A DNA stretch of 64,000 nucleotides, taken from assembly GCA_037127315.1 (NCBI GenBank), contig JBBBDQ010000349.1, forward strand, positions 133,501-197,500, in the 5' to 3' direction. Source of the stretch: Ascarosepion bandense. Its lineage: Eukaryota > Mollusca > Cephalopoda > Sepiida > Sepiidae. Positions 45,985-57,370 of the stretch are shown piece by piece (position 1 is the stretch's first letter; every line of letters begins with the position of its first letter). Position numbers and translations under genes: made by a program. The notes beneath the pieces are model-generated. The model saw nothing but the letters and a program-made list of their open reading frames with translations. It searched no databases and was not told the DNA's origin.

Positions 45985-47780
45985 TGAAAAATCGAAATGA
46001 AAGGCAAGATAAAAAATGAAAGTGAAATTCAAAATGAAAAGCAAAATCAAAAAGAGAAAACAAAATCCGTAATGAAAACCAAAATATGAAATATAAAGCG
46101 CAATCCGAAATCAAAAGCAAAATCCGAAAGCAGAAGCAAAATCCAAAATGAAAAACAAAATTCGAAATGTAAAGCAAAATACGAAATCTAAAGCAAAATC
46201 CAAAATCTAAAGCAAAATCTAAAATAAAATGCAAAATCCGAAATAAAAAGCAGAATCCAAAATAAAAAGCAAAATCCAAAATAAAAAGCAAAATCTAAAA
46301 TAAAAAGCAAAATCTAAAATAAAAAACAAAATTCGAAATCTAAAACAAAATCCGAAATCTAAAGAAAACTCCGAAAGCAAAAGCAAAATCTAAAATAAAA
46401 AGCAAAATCCGAAATCTAAAGCAAAATCCGAAACCAAAAGCAAAATCCGATATCTAAAGCAAAACCAAAAATCTAAAGCAAAATCCAAATTAAAAAGTAA
46501 AATCCGAAATCTAAAGCAAAATCCAAAATAAAAGCAAAATCCAAAAAAAATCCGAAATCTAAAACAAAATCCGAAATCAAAAGCAAAATCCAAAAAAATC
46601 AAAATCCGAAATGTAAAGCAAAATCCGAAATCAAAAGCAAAATCCAAAATAAAAAGCAACATCCGAAATCTAAAGCAAAATCCGAAATCAAAAGAAAAAT
46701 CCGAAATCTAAAGCAAAATCCAAAATGAAAAGCAAAATCCAAAATGAAACGCAAAATCCAAAATAAAAAGCAAAATCCAAAGTGAAAAACAAAATTCGAA
46801 ATCTAAAGCAAAATGCGGAATCAAAAGCAAAATCCGACATCTAAAGCAAAATCCGAAATCTAAAGCAAAATCCAAAATTTAAAGCAAAATCTAAAATAAA
46901 AAGCAAAATCCAAAACAATACGAAATCTAAAGCAAAATCTGAAATCAAAAGCAAAATGCAAAATAAAAAGCAAAATCCGAAATCTAAGGCAAAATCCGAA
47001 ATCAAAAGCTAAATTCAACATCTAAAGCAAAATCCGAAATCTAAAGTAAAGTCCAAAATCTAAAGCAAAATCCAAAATAAAAAGCAAAATCCGAAATCTA
47101 AAGCAAAATCCAAAATAAAAGCAATATCCAAAAAAATCCGAAATCTAAAGCAATATCCGAAATCAAAAGCAAAATCCAAAAATTATCAAAATCCAAAATC
47201 TAAAGTAAAATCCGAAATCAAAAGCTAAATTCAACATCTAAAGCAAAATCCGAAATCTAAAGTAAAGTCCAAAATCTAAAGCAAAATCCAAAATAAAAAG
47301 CAAAATCCGAAATCTAAAGCAAAATCCAAAATAAAAGCAATATCCAAAAAAATCCGAAATCTAAAGCAATATCCGAAATCAAAAGCAAAATCCAAAAATT
47401 ATCAAAATCCAAAATCTAAAGTAAAATCCGAAATCAAAAGCAAAATCCAAAATAAAAAGCAAAATCCGAAATCTAAAGCAAACTCCGAAATCAGAAGCAA
47501 AATCCGAAATCTAAAGCAAAATTCAAAATCAAAAGCAAAATCCAAATTGAAAAGCAAAATACGAAATCAAAAGCAGAATCTAAAATAAAAAGCAAAATCC
47601 GAAATCAAAAGCAAAATCCAAAATGAAAAACAAAATACTAAGTTAAAAGCAAAATCTGAAACCAAAAGCAAATTCAAAATGAAAAACAAAATCCGAAATC
47701 AGAAGCAAAATTTGAAATGAAATGCAAAATCCGAGATAAATTGTAAAATTGAGAGCAAAATCCGAAGAATCCAAAGAAAA
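45985..47780 (+). repeat. 19 bp A-rich minisatellite, about 1.8 kb
   Basis: The unit is roughly 'caaaatccgaaatctaaag', with variants ending aaaataaaaag, aaatgaaaag or aaatcaaaag. Minus frames rich in F, D, L, R and G at 45926-46662 are its translation. A 216 bp segment at about 47001-47216 is repeated essentially exactly at 47217-47432. Confidence 0.95.
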
Positions 47781-48239
47781 ACTGACAACAAAACTCCATG
47801 AAGTGAAGTTCTAACATTATTTTAAATACTTAAATATTTGATAGATTTTGAATTATTTAAATATTTCTCAAAATTAAAAGTTTCCAAGCCTTCAATATAG
47901 AAACTATCTTCTTTGCATTAAGTTAACATGTTATTTAGTTTTCATTGATATATATAAAAATTATTTCGTAACAAATTTCATAGAATACTAATAAAATAGA
48001 ATAATAATTAGAATATATTTTAATGAAAGTTATGTAGCACATAGAATGTTTGTTGATACCATAGATCCTAGAAGAAATTAGCAACAAAAAAAAAACTAAT
48101 AATGAAGATGAATTATCAAAACAATCTACTACAATAAAGTTTATGCGAAGGATACAAAACTTTTTCTTGCCATAGATCTCATTGGGTACAATAGGTTTGA
48201 GTTTGAGTATATCAAACTCTGTGGGTAAATCACCCACAG
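47781..48239. other. AT-rich DNA; end may belong to family A
   Basis: A 100-codon minus frame at 47935-48237 is hydrophobic and AT-driven, with no domain that I recognise. The end (48217-48242) contains a small hairpin ctctgtgggt...acccacagag that resembles the start of family A. Confidence 0.35.
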
Positions 48240-48530
48240 AGGTCAGTCAGTTAAGTGCAATACGTGTAACACGCTTTGGGCGATCATGTCTTGAAAGAGA
48301 CATAACTGATTGGACAGAAGATTATCCCGTAGTAGGTTGCCATTGCTTTCTGCTATAGAACCCAATCTGTCCTGTTATTTAACCAATTAACTGGAGGAAA
48401 AAGACGAATTAATACCTTTCCCAAAGGTATTTGTGCGTAAGTGAAAGCAGTGAATTCAGCTGGAATTTGAACTTGGCTCTCCGATTTCTCGTTCCGATCC
48501 GATATCCACTGCACCACAACGCACAGATGT
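48240..48530 (-). mobile_element. tRNA-derived SINE, full length
   Basis: Minus strand from 'gtgcgttgtggtgcagtgga' (48530 side) to the terminal 'gcacttaactgactgacc'. The B box is slightly changed (caagttcaaattcc). It is inserted between sequence resembling the start of family A and the rest of that repeat. Confidence 0.85.
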
Positions 48531-49010
48531 ATTTATGCCAAAAAGGTTGTGTTTTAAAATATTTTGTTAATGTTCGGTTATAGTGAGAAGCTTGATTTAA
48601 TCAGATTTTAATGAACATTTTTTGTTTTTATTGTTTTTTTTATTTTAGAAAACTGAAAATGTCTTCTAGTTTTGTATTAAAAAATGTTTTGCTGAGAATA
48701 ATTTTGTTTCTCCAAAAATGTGTTATGGTAATAATTTTTTCTTCAAAAATGCCTTGGTGGTAATAGTTTTCCTTCAAAAATGTATATTTTTCTGTAAAAG
48801 TCTATTTTTATGTATATATTTCTGTAAAAGTATTTTTATACATTCATAGTGTTTTGACCCCTGTTTGGGGATAAATAATTTCCCCTAACAGGTGTTCTCA
48901 CTCCGGGTCACGGTGGACCTGAGAAAAGCAACAATTATGAGGTGGTTCCATGCTCCTCACAGCCTTCCAATCAAAGGCCAGTTTGCAGTCATGCCTAAGA
49001 CCGGGGTACA
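48531..49010 (+). repeat. Interspersed repeat family A, copy 2
   Basis: Runs from 'atgccaaaaaggttgtgttt' through 'gaaaactgaaaatgtcttct' to 'ggtggttccatgctcctcac' and 'gcagtcatgcctaagacc'. See copy 1 at 1995. Confidence 0.75.
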
Positions 49011-49016
49011 ATAACT

Positions 49017-49401
49017 TTGCTCCCAGCCATCAGTAAGCCTGATGCAGGTCTCCTGCAGAGAGCAGCTCACTGCGCCTACCGTGAGTCTATAGATACATCT
49101 ACTGTTACGAAGCTTGCGCCTTTGTTTCGAGCCAGTAAGGTTTTCGCGTCCAAATCTATCTTGCACATTTACAAATCTACCATTCGTTCGTGCATTTAAT
49201 AATGTTGCCATAGCTGGTCCAGTGTTCGGAAGAAGAATCTCTAGTGTAACCGGTCCTAACTTGAAATCTCGATTTCATTCACTTTTTCATCGACGTGACG
49301 TGTCTTCTCGCTACCTTTTCTACAAATATTTTCATAACTCCGCTGAGAAGTTTTTTTTCTTTGTGCCCCGAGTAAAAAAAGTAAAAAATAATTCTTCATG
49401 A
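49017..49401 (+). pseudogene. Non-LTR retrotransposon RT C-terminus (jockey/CR1-like)
   Basis: Frame 1 reads KLAPLFRASKVFASKSILHI then YKSTIRSCI, corresponding to the 'LFRARRYFSPSNLLTIYKSQIRPCMEYCSHIWAG' stage of such RTs. After a frameshift frame 2 gives SRFHSLFHRRDVSSRYLFYK then YFHNSAEKFFFFVPRVKK, the usual 'SLSHRRDVASLSLFYKYFHG' region. It is a short decayed 3' piece running into duplicate E. Confidence 0.75.
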
Positions 49402-49683
49402 AGGTGTTGAAGTTGTAACTGCAACAGTAGTTACGTTATCAATACTTGTTATTGTGATCATAGCAGTCGATAGGCTCTAAGTTGCGGCTGTCACGACTCT
49501 GCCAGCAGACGTTTTGCGTAGAAACCGTAGTTGGGTCAATACCGAGTCGACACATTTTCTATTTGATCCGCAGGCAATGGCAGATCGCTAATGGTATGAA
49601 TTATGCTATTATTGCTTTGGATACAGACAGAGAAGGCCACAGTAATACGACAGTAGTCGCTGTAAAAGAACAAGCAGTAACTG
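49362..49683 (+). repeat. Dispersed duplicate E, copy 2
   Basis: Matches 45156-45474 almost base for base. Here it lies between a LINE RT C-terminus and an inverted RTE fragment. Confidence 0.8.
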
Positions 49684-50165
49684 CTTGTCACTTTAGGGCG
49701 TAGGCGATCATGGGCTTCCACATCTTCCTATCCCTTGTTGCTTTTAATACCCTATCTCCTGTTATTCTACTCAATCCCCGTTCCACCATCTATCTACTCT
49801 TGTCCATCAAGTATGTTCTGCGTTGTTTTCTCTTGTCTCCTTTCCTCTCTATCCGTCTTGTAAGTATCAGGTTCTCCAAGCCTTCCTTCCTCATTACATG
49901 TTTCAAATGTTTCAGCTATCTTTTCGTGTTGTTAAGTATCAATTTTATTCTAGTGTCCCTTCCCTCAGAATCATCGTCGTTACTCGCATGTTCCATCCAT
50001 GTTATCCTCAACATACTTCTGTAGAATCAAATTTCGGTTGCTTCAAATCTCTCCTTCATCTTTATTGAGACTGTCCAGAATTCACTGCCCTATTGGAAGA
50101 CAGACATCACATAGCAATCCAGTGTTCTCTTCTTTGTTTCTAGCGAAATCTTGCTGTCTCTCAAT
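49684..50165 (-). pseudogene. RTE-type LINE 3' fragment
   Basis: Same family and end point as 15741-16235. The minus strand reads YVMSVFQ.GSEFWTVS-like and MRKEGLENLILTRRIERKGD remnants, ending RDRKMWKPMIAYALK. Multiple frameshifts. Confidence 0.8.
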
Positions 50166-50273
50166 TCTTTATTCAGTTTCTGGCAACATCTATATAACGT
50201 AGTAGCAACAGCATGTTTTTAGAAGACAATACACCCAATTGGGAATACCAGGTGCTGTAAGGGCATAGTGACG

Positions 50274-50430
50274 GATGTGCGTTGTGGTGCAGTGGATATC
50301 AGCTCAGAAAGAGAAATCGGTGCGCCGAGTTCGAATTCCAGTTGAATATCCTGCATTCACTTAAGAACTGATACCCTTGAGAAAGGTATTAATTCGTCCC
50401 TTCCCTCTAGTTATGGGTTAAATAACAAGG
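50274..50430 (+). mobile_element. tRNA-SINE head and partial body
   Basis: tRNA-like head 'gtgcgttgtggtgcagtgga' and B box 'gagttcgaattcc' through 'gttatgggttaaataac'. The 3' half is missing. Confidence 0.8.
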
Positions 50431-50689
50431 GTAGGATTTGGGGACCCTGCTCTTAGAAAGACAAATCCCAATGAATCTTGATACTCGAAAAGAAAAATGT
50501 TGCAAAATAAAATAACCTTACCTAAAATCATTGGTTATGACTTTACATGATCCTATAAAGATGGATAGGTCGTTAAACCTCGAAAAAAACAATCAAACAC
50601 CTAATTGGAATTTAAGAGATTCTTTAACGCAATAGTTTTAATCCATAACTGATAGACATAATATTATATATACTTCTGAGAGAATTAGA

Positions 50690-51251
50690 AGTTCCCACAG
50701 GATTTATTGTTGACGGCAAAAGTCTTAACAACATACGAAACGCAGAAGACTCTCCGTTGATAGCAGGTATAGAAAGGTAACGACAAGAATTAGCAAGTGA
50801 AACAGTTCATTATGCAAATTAAAAATTAAAGAGACAGAAATTAAACAGGTGTAACAATTTAAATATCTGGGAAGTGTATTAACAAAGGACTGAAAGTGCT
50901 GCACAAAAAACTGAAGGCGCTTTTATATATCGAAAAGCCCGTTTCAAAAGCTAAGCAAAGTATTAAGAAACAGAAAAATGCGTTAGGAGCAAAGAAAAGC
51001 ATACTAAACATTTATGTAATATCCGTTCTCCTATATTGCAATCAATACTGGACAAAATCCTCTCCGAGAAAGAGACTTGAGGCAAAAGAAACGTCGTTCT
51101 ACAGAAAGATACTGAGAATTCCAAGTAATCAACATGGAGGCAATGACAAATTTCTACAGACAGAGGCTTCTATACTGAACAACAGAAAAAGACAAATGAA
51201 ATTGATAGGCCAAATAATGAGGAAAGAAGGCTTGGAAAATGTGATAATCAC

Positions 51252-51262
<11 letters not shown>
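50690..51262 (+). pseudogene. RTE-type LINE RT fragment, plus strand
   Basis: Begins near the RT active site: FIVDGKSLNNIRNAEDSPLI, where the family has NNIRYADDTVLI, so the catalytic YADD is NAED and inactive. It continues FKYLGSVLTKD, then after frameshifts SILNIYVISVLLYCNQYWTK, KETSFYRKILRIPSNQHGGN, and RKRQMKLIGQIMRKEGLENV. It ends in a (CT)n run. Codon structure is better kept than at 49684. Confidence 0.8.
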
Positions 51263-51293
<31 letters not shown>

Positions 51294-51961
51294 TCTTTCT
51301 TTAAGGCGTCTTGCCTAGTTCATTTGTGTTACCGAAGGGGTCTTATTTACATTAAAACATTTTGAAAATGTATAAAGTCTTCTCGGTGATATTAAATTTC
51401 CTTAAGTGTAGCATAAAACGATTGAGACGAGAGTAAACCGAAGTGCCTCCTTGGGATCTTAATATTATTGTCTAGAAATAAATCCTAACATGCATTTATT
51501 TGCCTGTAGATTAGGGAGAGAAAAGTGATTTGCAATAATTCCCATAGCTAGATCAGAATCAACAGTTTATAACAATACACAGCTTACATAATACGATGTG
51601 TCTCTTAGTATCAGACATACATTAAAATATAGTCAAGGTAATTGGAGACTACCTGTTCCGCATACAATTCAAACCGTCTGATGGTATTACATTGGCAGGG
51701 ACGTTAATGTCCAAAACATTCCAGAAAGATATCACCTCAAAGTAGAATGTCATTGACATTGCATGTGAGCAACTATGAAGTCTGAAAGAAAATAGGAATA
51801 ACAAAGAAACGAAAAAACACAGTACGAAAACTCCGGGACACATGAAAGAAAACCTGGATAATATTTGCTGGATGTATTGGTTGCAGGAGAAACAATGGGA
51901 AACAGCGAGAGACGTAAGTTAGAAATTTGGGTGAATAGATGATAGAGTTTGGGTTTTGTTT
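51263..51961. other. (TC)n run then unassigned DNA
   Basis: (TC)n at about 51255-51289, followed by DNA with no recognised feature. Confidence 0.35.
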
Positions 51962-52495
51962 AACAACATTTCAACCTCTGTGGGTTATTTAATGCCAAAA
52001 AGGTGGGGTTTTAAGGTATTATTTTAAATGTTCAGTTATAGTGAGAAGGTTGGTTTTGTTAGATTTTAATGATTTTTTTTTGTTTTTCTTCTTTATTTTA
52101 GAAAACTGAAAATGTCTTCTAGTTTTTAATTCAAAGCTGTTTTGCTGAGAAATTTTTTTCCTTCAAAAATGTGTTATGGTAATAAGTTTTTTTCTTGGGA
52201 AATGTATTGCTGGTAATATTTTTCCTTCAAAAATGTATATTTTTCTATAAAAGTCTATTTTTATGTATGTGTTTCTATAAAAGTGTATTTTTATACTTTC
52301 ATAGTGTTTGGGCCCCACTTTGGGGGTTGACTATTTGCCAATAGCTGGGACCCTAGCAGGTGCTACCACTCCCGGTCAGGGTAGACCTGGGAACTACAGT
52401 AATTAAGAGGTGGTTCCATACTCCTCACAACTTCCCAATCAGAGGCCTTGCTGCCGAATGCAGTTTACCGTCATACCCAGAACCTTGCCCGTGAG
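51962..52495 (+). repeat. Interspersed repeat family A, copy 3 (longest)
   Basis: Spans 'caacctctgtgggttattta', 'gtggggttttaaggtattat', T-rich middle, 'gggaccctagcaggtgctac' and 'tgcagtttaccgtcatac'. The best copy for building a consensus. Confidence 0.75.
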
Positions 52496-52569
52496 AAGAT
52501 GTAATGAACTCCAATTGCATTTGAACATTATTCTTACACCATTGCGCATCCACACACACGCACTTATGC

Positions 52570-52589
52570 GCGCACACAGACACACACAC

Positions 52590-52634
<45 letters not shown>

Positions 52635-52762
52635 TGAACAGACTGAAACAGATAGATAGATAGATAGATAGATAGATCTGAATAAGATGAGATAGATAGA
52701 TAGATAGATAGATAGATCTGAATAAGATGAGATAGATAGATAGATAGATAGATCTGAATAAT

Positions 52763-52802
<40 letters not shown>

Positions 52803-52857
52803 TGAACAGACTGAAACAGATAGATAGATAGGTAGATAGATAGATCTGAATAAGATG

Positions 52858-52897
<40 letters not shown>

Positions 52898-52903
52898 CTG
52901 AAT

Positions 52904-52949
<46 letters not shown>

Positions 52950-52950
52950 T
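52570..52950. repeat. (GATA)n array with interspersed phrases
   Basis: (AGAT)n runs separated by 'ctgaataagatgag' and 'tgaacagactgaaacag', repeated several times, preceded by a (CA)n run at 52549-52588. Confidence 0.95.
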
Positions 52951-53294
52951 AGATTATTTACATTGTTCCTCGTCTTTGTTGCGATATTTCACTCGCCTGC
53001 TTTTTTCAGTTAATTGAAATTTCAAACCGAACTCTTTATATAGACTCCTGGGGGAGATTGTTCTATTTGCACGTGCCATGCCTCTTCAGGATATCTTATT
53101 TTTTATTTTTATTTCGCGTATATATTCGTTGTTTGCTTGTTTATTTTCTTTTCATGTTTTTGTTCTTTTTGACTGCACTTTAGGGTTAATCGGGCATTGT
53201 TTGTGCGAAAAAGAAAACCATGACGCAATTCACTCCAACACAAATTTGGAAACGTCATGCTGGACTGAGAAATTCCCACATCAACATTTTCTAT
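52951..53294. other. Unassigned DNA
   Basis: Begins with 'tttacattgttcctcgtctttgttgc', a weak echo of the 108 bp satellite monomer. The 72-codon frame at 53078-53296 has no known domain. Confidence 0.3.
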
Positions 53295-53535
53295 AAACAT
53301 CTATTTTTATGTATATATTTCTATAAAAAATTACTTTCATACCTTCATAGTGTTTTGACCTCAGTTTGAGGGTTAACTATTTGGCCATAGCCGGGACCCT
53401 AGCAGGTGCTACCACTCCCGGTCTGGGTGGACCTGAGAACAAGAGCAATTAAGAAGTGGTTCGATGCTCCTCACAACCACCCAATCAGAGGGCTTGCTGC
53501 CGGATGCAGTTTACCGTCATGCCCAGGACCACAGA
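53295..53535 (+). repeat. Interspersed repeat family A, copy 4 (3' half)
   Basis: Contains 'gtgttttgacctcagtttga', 'gggaccctagcaggtgctac' and 'tttaccgtcatgcccaggac'. 5' truncated. Confidence 0.75.
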
Positions 53536-53825
53536 GAGAAATAGTGAGAAAGAGAGAGAGGGGGGAGGGAGAGAGAGATCGATAGATAGATAAATGACTT
53601 GACTTATAAAAGAAACATTTCTTCAAATTTATATTTGTTGCGTCTTAATACGTCTCAACGTTTTTATATACTAATGTTCACTCAATTCAACAAACACTCA
53701 TTGTAAAAGAAACCTGAAAGAGATGTTTTATGTGAATTTATGAGGCGGTAGTCGGAAGTGAAATTTATTACTATAAGGAGAATAGATAGCGGTTGTCTTT
53801 TGACTTGAAGACGTTAATATATATA

Positions 53826-55794
53826 TACAGGGTGTATCAAAAATACTTTTACAAACATTGGCAGAGGTTTACTCACACTAAAACAAGGACAAATCTTTTA
53901 AGAAATGTACATTTGTGCCTTGTCTGTGTTCATCGGTCAAGATGTATAGTCATGTGTGTATAAAGAAGCCTTCTGTTTAACAATTGTAGAATGTTCATAT
54001 CGTGATTAGGCAGATATGATTTCTACATACAGCAGAGCGAACGGTAATGGTTGCGAGGACGCAGCGATGGTTGCGTTTCCAAACCGAAGGCAGCCGAGTC
54101 ATCCAACCCTTTGCTGCTGTTTATTGTCCCGTTGCTAAGACCGTGGTTCGCCGGTACGCCTGACTACGAAGAACACCTAATAACCACTATCGTCAAATAA
54201 CCCGAGAATGTCGTACATCTTATAGTACTGCATGAGAGGTACTATGTGTATTCGTATGATTTGCTCTTTTGTCCTCTGATAACTCATCAAGGGAGAACTT
54301 CTGCCGATGGTTTATTGCAAAAAACTGCCGATCTGTTGTTTGTTTCTTCGGTCTTGTTTATGAATGAGGCAACATTAGGAAGAGATGGAATAACAAATTT
54401 ACACACCCAATATATGTGGGTGGATCGGAATCCCCATGGTAGATTACAGGCTAGACACCAGTATCAGTTTACGATTAATGAGCCAACTGGAATTGTAGAT
54501 GACTGTCTGTTAGATCCATATGTTTCCCAGTACGTATCACATTAGCTGTCTACAGGGACTTTATTTCTAAAAAACACACTTCCAGTCGTGCTATGTGCGT
54601 TGTGGTGCAGTGAATATCGGCCCGGAATTCAAGTTGAATTCCTTGCATTATACTTACTCACAAATACTTTTAGGAAAGGTATTAATCCGTCTCTTCCCTC
54701 CAGCTATGGGTTAAATAATAGGACAGGTTGGGTTCTATAGCCTTGGCTGGGAACCAGTCTACGGCAGAACGTAATGGTAACCTACAGTGGGATAATCAAA
54801 GGAGGTCAAGAGACCCACTGATTACTTCATGGAGAGTGAGAGTACTTCAAGTGAACTTCCTGCAACGTGTGCAGGTTCTTTCACCCTCTTATCACTCACC
54901 ACGGAAGAACTTTTGCCGATGGTTCATTGCAAAAAACTGTCGATCTGTTGTTTGTCTCTTCAGTTTTGTTTACAGATTAGGCAACATTTGGAAGAGATAT
55001 AATAACAAATTTACTCAACAATTATATATGGGCGGATCCATGACATAGTACACGCTAGATACCAGCATCAAGTTACCATTAATCTGTGTGCTAGAACTGT
55101 AGGTGACTGACTGGTAGATTCATATTTTCTCCAAGCCTTTCTTACAGGAGAGTCTACAGGGAATTTATTTCACACCTTCTAGATGAAGTATCCCTGCTAA
55201 TACGAAGAAGCATGTGCTTCAGGGATGATGCTATCCAGTAAATTTTATTCCCATTTTTTCCGATGTGTTGCTTAACATCCACCATGAAAATGGAATTAGA
55301 CCGGTTTCATGGCCGTACCCTGAACTTAATCCTTTGTTTTAGGTAAGTCCACAGATAAAAAATATTTGGGGGTTACTTAAAACAAGTTTTTATGCAGCAG
55401 ATATTAATAAAGCAGAGACGCTTCATCAACGTGGAAATCATTCTACATCTTGTAGGAGCATTTGAAAGTGTCCACCAATTAATTATCTAACTGGTGCAAG
55501 CAGAGAGCATTTTGAACTTTTTATAAGTTTTTGTAATGAGGTACAATGAGGCCATGTATACATAAACATTTAACCTTGTTTTAGTGTCAGGAAACCGACC
55601 CTAAAGTTTATAAAAATTAAAAATATTTTCGTATTGTATCTTAGCGTTTACATTTAACAACGTCTATGGTAAACTTTTAACTGGATTTTAAACTTTAGTC
55701 AAAATCTAATAAAAAGCAGGCATAAATTTATATGGACTTTTGGTGTCAAGGGCACTCTCCCAAAATTTTTAAAAGTATTTTCATACATCCTGTA
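53826..55794 (+). mobile_element. IS630/Tc1-type transposon with both termini, dead
   Basis: Left terminus TACAGGGTGTATCAAAAATA (53826) and right terminus ending TATTTTCATACATCCTGTA (55794) are inverted repeats of about 28 bp. The frame at 54246-54545 reads LLQKTADLLFVSSVLFMNEA, then TLGRDGITNLHTQYMWVDRN and PHGRLQARHQYQFTINEP, a clear DDE-transposase core with the first catalytic Asp changed to Asn (MNEA for MDEA). A SINE follows. The same core region then reappears, more decayed (54830-55100: NFCRWFIAKNCRSVV...), leading to the C-terminus (WPYPELNPLF; INKAETLHQR) near 55310-55450. Confidence 0.8.
54595..54810 (+). mobile_element. tRNA-SINE inserted in the IS630-type transposon
   Basis: Head 'gtgcgttgtggtgcagtgaa', body 'gaaaggtattaatccgtctc' and 'gttctatagccttggctggg'. 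An internal deletion removes the B-box region (ggcccggaattcaag) and the tail hairpin is absent. Confidence 0.8.
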
Positions 55795-55805
55795 CATACA
55801 TACAT

Positions 55806-56160
55806 TACCGGGCATAATTATTTGGTCACGCTAATTTTTTTTTAATTATGTATTTCATACTATTTTTTACTATTTATTGCCAAGTGAATAATTGCAAATG
55901 AAAATACAGTGGTTCTTTTGTTAATATTTCACAATAACATGTGCATCAAATGAATTTATAAATATTTAATAATTACCTATATTGCAGATTCATCAATGAA
56001 AGAATGAAGAAAATTTACGGTCATTCGGATGAGTTCATCTTTGCTTCTTTGCTTTGTAAAATGTTGCAAAGTAATAATAAAAAAAACATTCTATTTTCAT
56101 TTAGAAAAAATGGAAATCATTGAATACATGAGTAGCCAAATACTATTAAACCAGAGTAAA
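55806..56160. mobile_element. MITE-like foldback repeat D
   Basis: The left half (accgggcataattatttggt ... ttcttttgttaatattt) and the inverted right half (from about 56160 back to 55980) are homologous to one another and to 42030-42262. This gives a long palindrome-like element of about 355 bp. No protein. Confidence 0.55.
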
Positions 56161-56340
56161 CTGCCAACACATTAAGGAACTAACCTTACAATCATGCTAA
56201 AACTACAAAAGCCAAAATTAGGATCTCCAAAAACGATAAACCTTTATAATATTAACAACACTCTTACCTCAAATTTTACCTTGTTTCATACCACAAACTG
56301 TGATCTAATTTAAAGTTTTATATAAAAATGTGATTTCCTA

Positions 56341-56495
56341 AATTTTTTCGCCATATAATAATTAGAAAAGAGGGGGCCTAAAGGAGATCCCATCGCAATA
56401 CCATCTATTTGCGTATAAATATTGTCTAAGGGATCGTGAAGGGTACTTGTGTGGTGCATGCTAATAATAGTTTTTTTTTTAATATAGTGGGTTTA
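56341..56495 (-). pseudogene. Penelope-like RT core fragment
   Basis: The minus strand reads MHHTSTLHDPLDNIYTQ then IDGIAMGSPLGPLFSNYYM then AKKF. This is the conserved 'TDGVAMGSPLGPTLANIFM' block of Penelope-like reverse transcriptases, in an open frame of about 50 codons. No YADD block follows. Confidence 0.85.
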
Positions 56496-56520
56496 ATATT
56501 GATTGATGATAATAATAATG

Positions 56521-56627
56521 ACAACAATAAACCCTCTATATATGTAAGAACCTCTCTGAAGATGGCTCATGTGAGCCGAAAGCTTAGAAGCAAATTAATA
56601 AAAAATTATCCAAATGTCGGAGAGTTT
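56521..56627 (+). mobile_element. Penelope-like 3' tail, opposite strand
   Basis: CTGAAGA (56556-56562), a perfect hairpin GGCTCATGTGAGCC (56564-56577), GAAAGC, then A-rich sequence to about 56627. It is the plus-strand counterpart of the tail at 43847-43870 and lies next to the inverted RT fragment. This head-to-head layout is common in Penelope-like insertions. Confidence 0.6.
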
Positions 56628-56730
56628 TTTTTTTTCAACTGAAATTAAAGCCAAAATACGACGTTTAGAACAGCTCATGATTAAACATAATAGACATTCA
56701 TTGTCTCTTATATTTAACAGCATATGTTTA

Positions 56731-56773
<43 letters not shown>

Positions 56774-57040
56774 TATGTATGTAAAAGGTTTTGAAGACAT
56801 TAGATTGAAGCACACTCATCATCTTCGTCAAGCTCTGAAGCAGAGACGCCATCAATATCCTGCTTAAACAAATTTCATCTGTCAGTGTTGCTTTGTCATC
56901 TACAGAAAAGCTGGGCTAGTATACGCTCAGAAAATGTCTTTCCATTCCGAGGTTTTATTCACAATTATAAAAAACAAGCATGCATAAATGCAAAACGAAA
57001 GGCAGCCCCACTGCTGATCGTCATTTAAGGTTCACGATGA

Positions 57041-57370
57041 GAGAATCCACTCTCGGATGACACCACAATTTACTCTCGCCTCGATCATAAACCCGGTGTA
57101 GGCGACAAAGCGAACCGCGCTGCCGAGCTTGAAAAGGACCTCAACTCCGTAGTCGACTGGGGTAGGAAATGGCTCGGAAATTTCAATGCTTCTAAAACGA
57201 AGCTGCTATCAATTAACCACCATAAACAATCGCATCTACCTCCCATTACCATGAAACAGGCTTGCCTCCCAGAGAGTAAAACACTACGCCTCCTTGTCCT
57301 TACACTCTCGGCGGACCTCAAATGGAATGACTATATCGAATTCATTGCTAAATCCGCCGCTATTGCGCAG
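57041..57370 (+). pseudogene. Non-LTR retrotransposon RT fragment (jockey/CR1-like)
   Basis: Uninterrupted frame: ENPLSDDTTIYSRLDHKPG (active-site FADD is LSDD), then LEKDLNSVVDWGRKWLGNFN, ASKTKLLSINHH, LPPITMKQACLPESKTLRLL, SADLKWNDYIEFIAKSAA. It stops aligning exactly where the inverted repeat begins (57360). Codons are well preserved, so it is a fairly young fragment, but the changed active site implies inactivity. Confidence 0.85.

Noticed and set aside
45926..46662. FRFRILLFILDFAFDFGFCF-type protein
   Set aside because: It is the translation of the 19 bp minisatellite and breaks as soon as unit length changes.
47935..48237. 100-codon minus frame
   Set aside because: AT-driven hydrophobic composition, no domain, and its start overlaps the border of a SINE/family A.
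53295..53535. Family A as a tRNA-derived SINE
   Set aside because: No A/B boxes or A-tail could be found in any of the four copies, so I left it unclassified.
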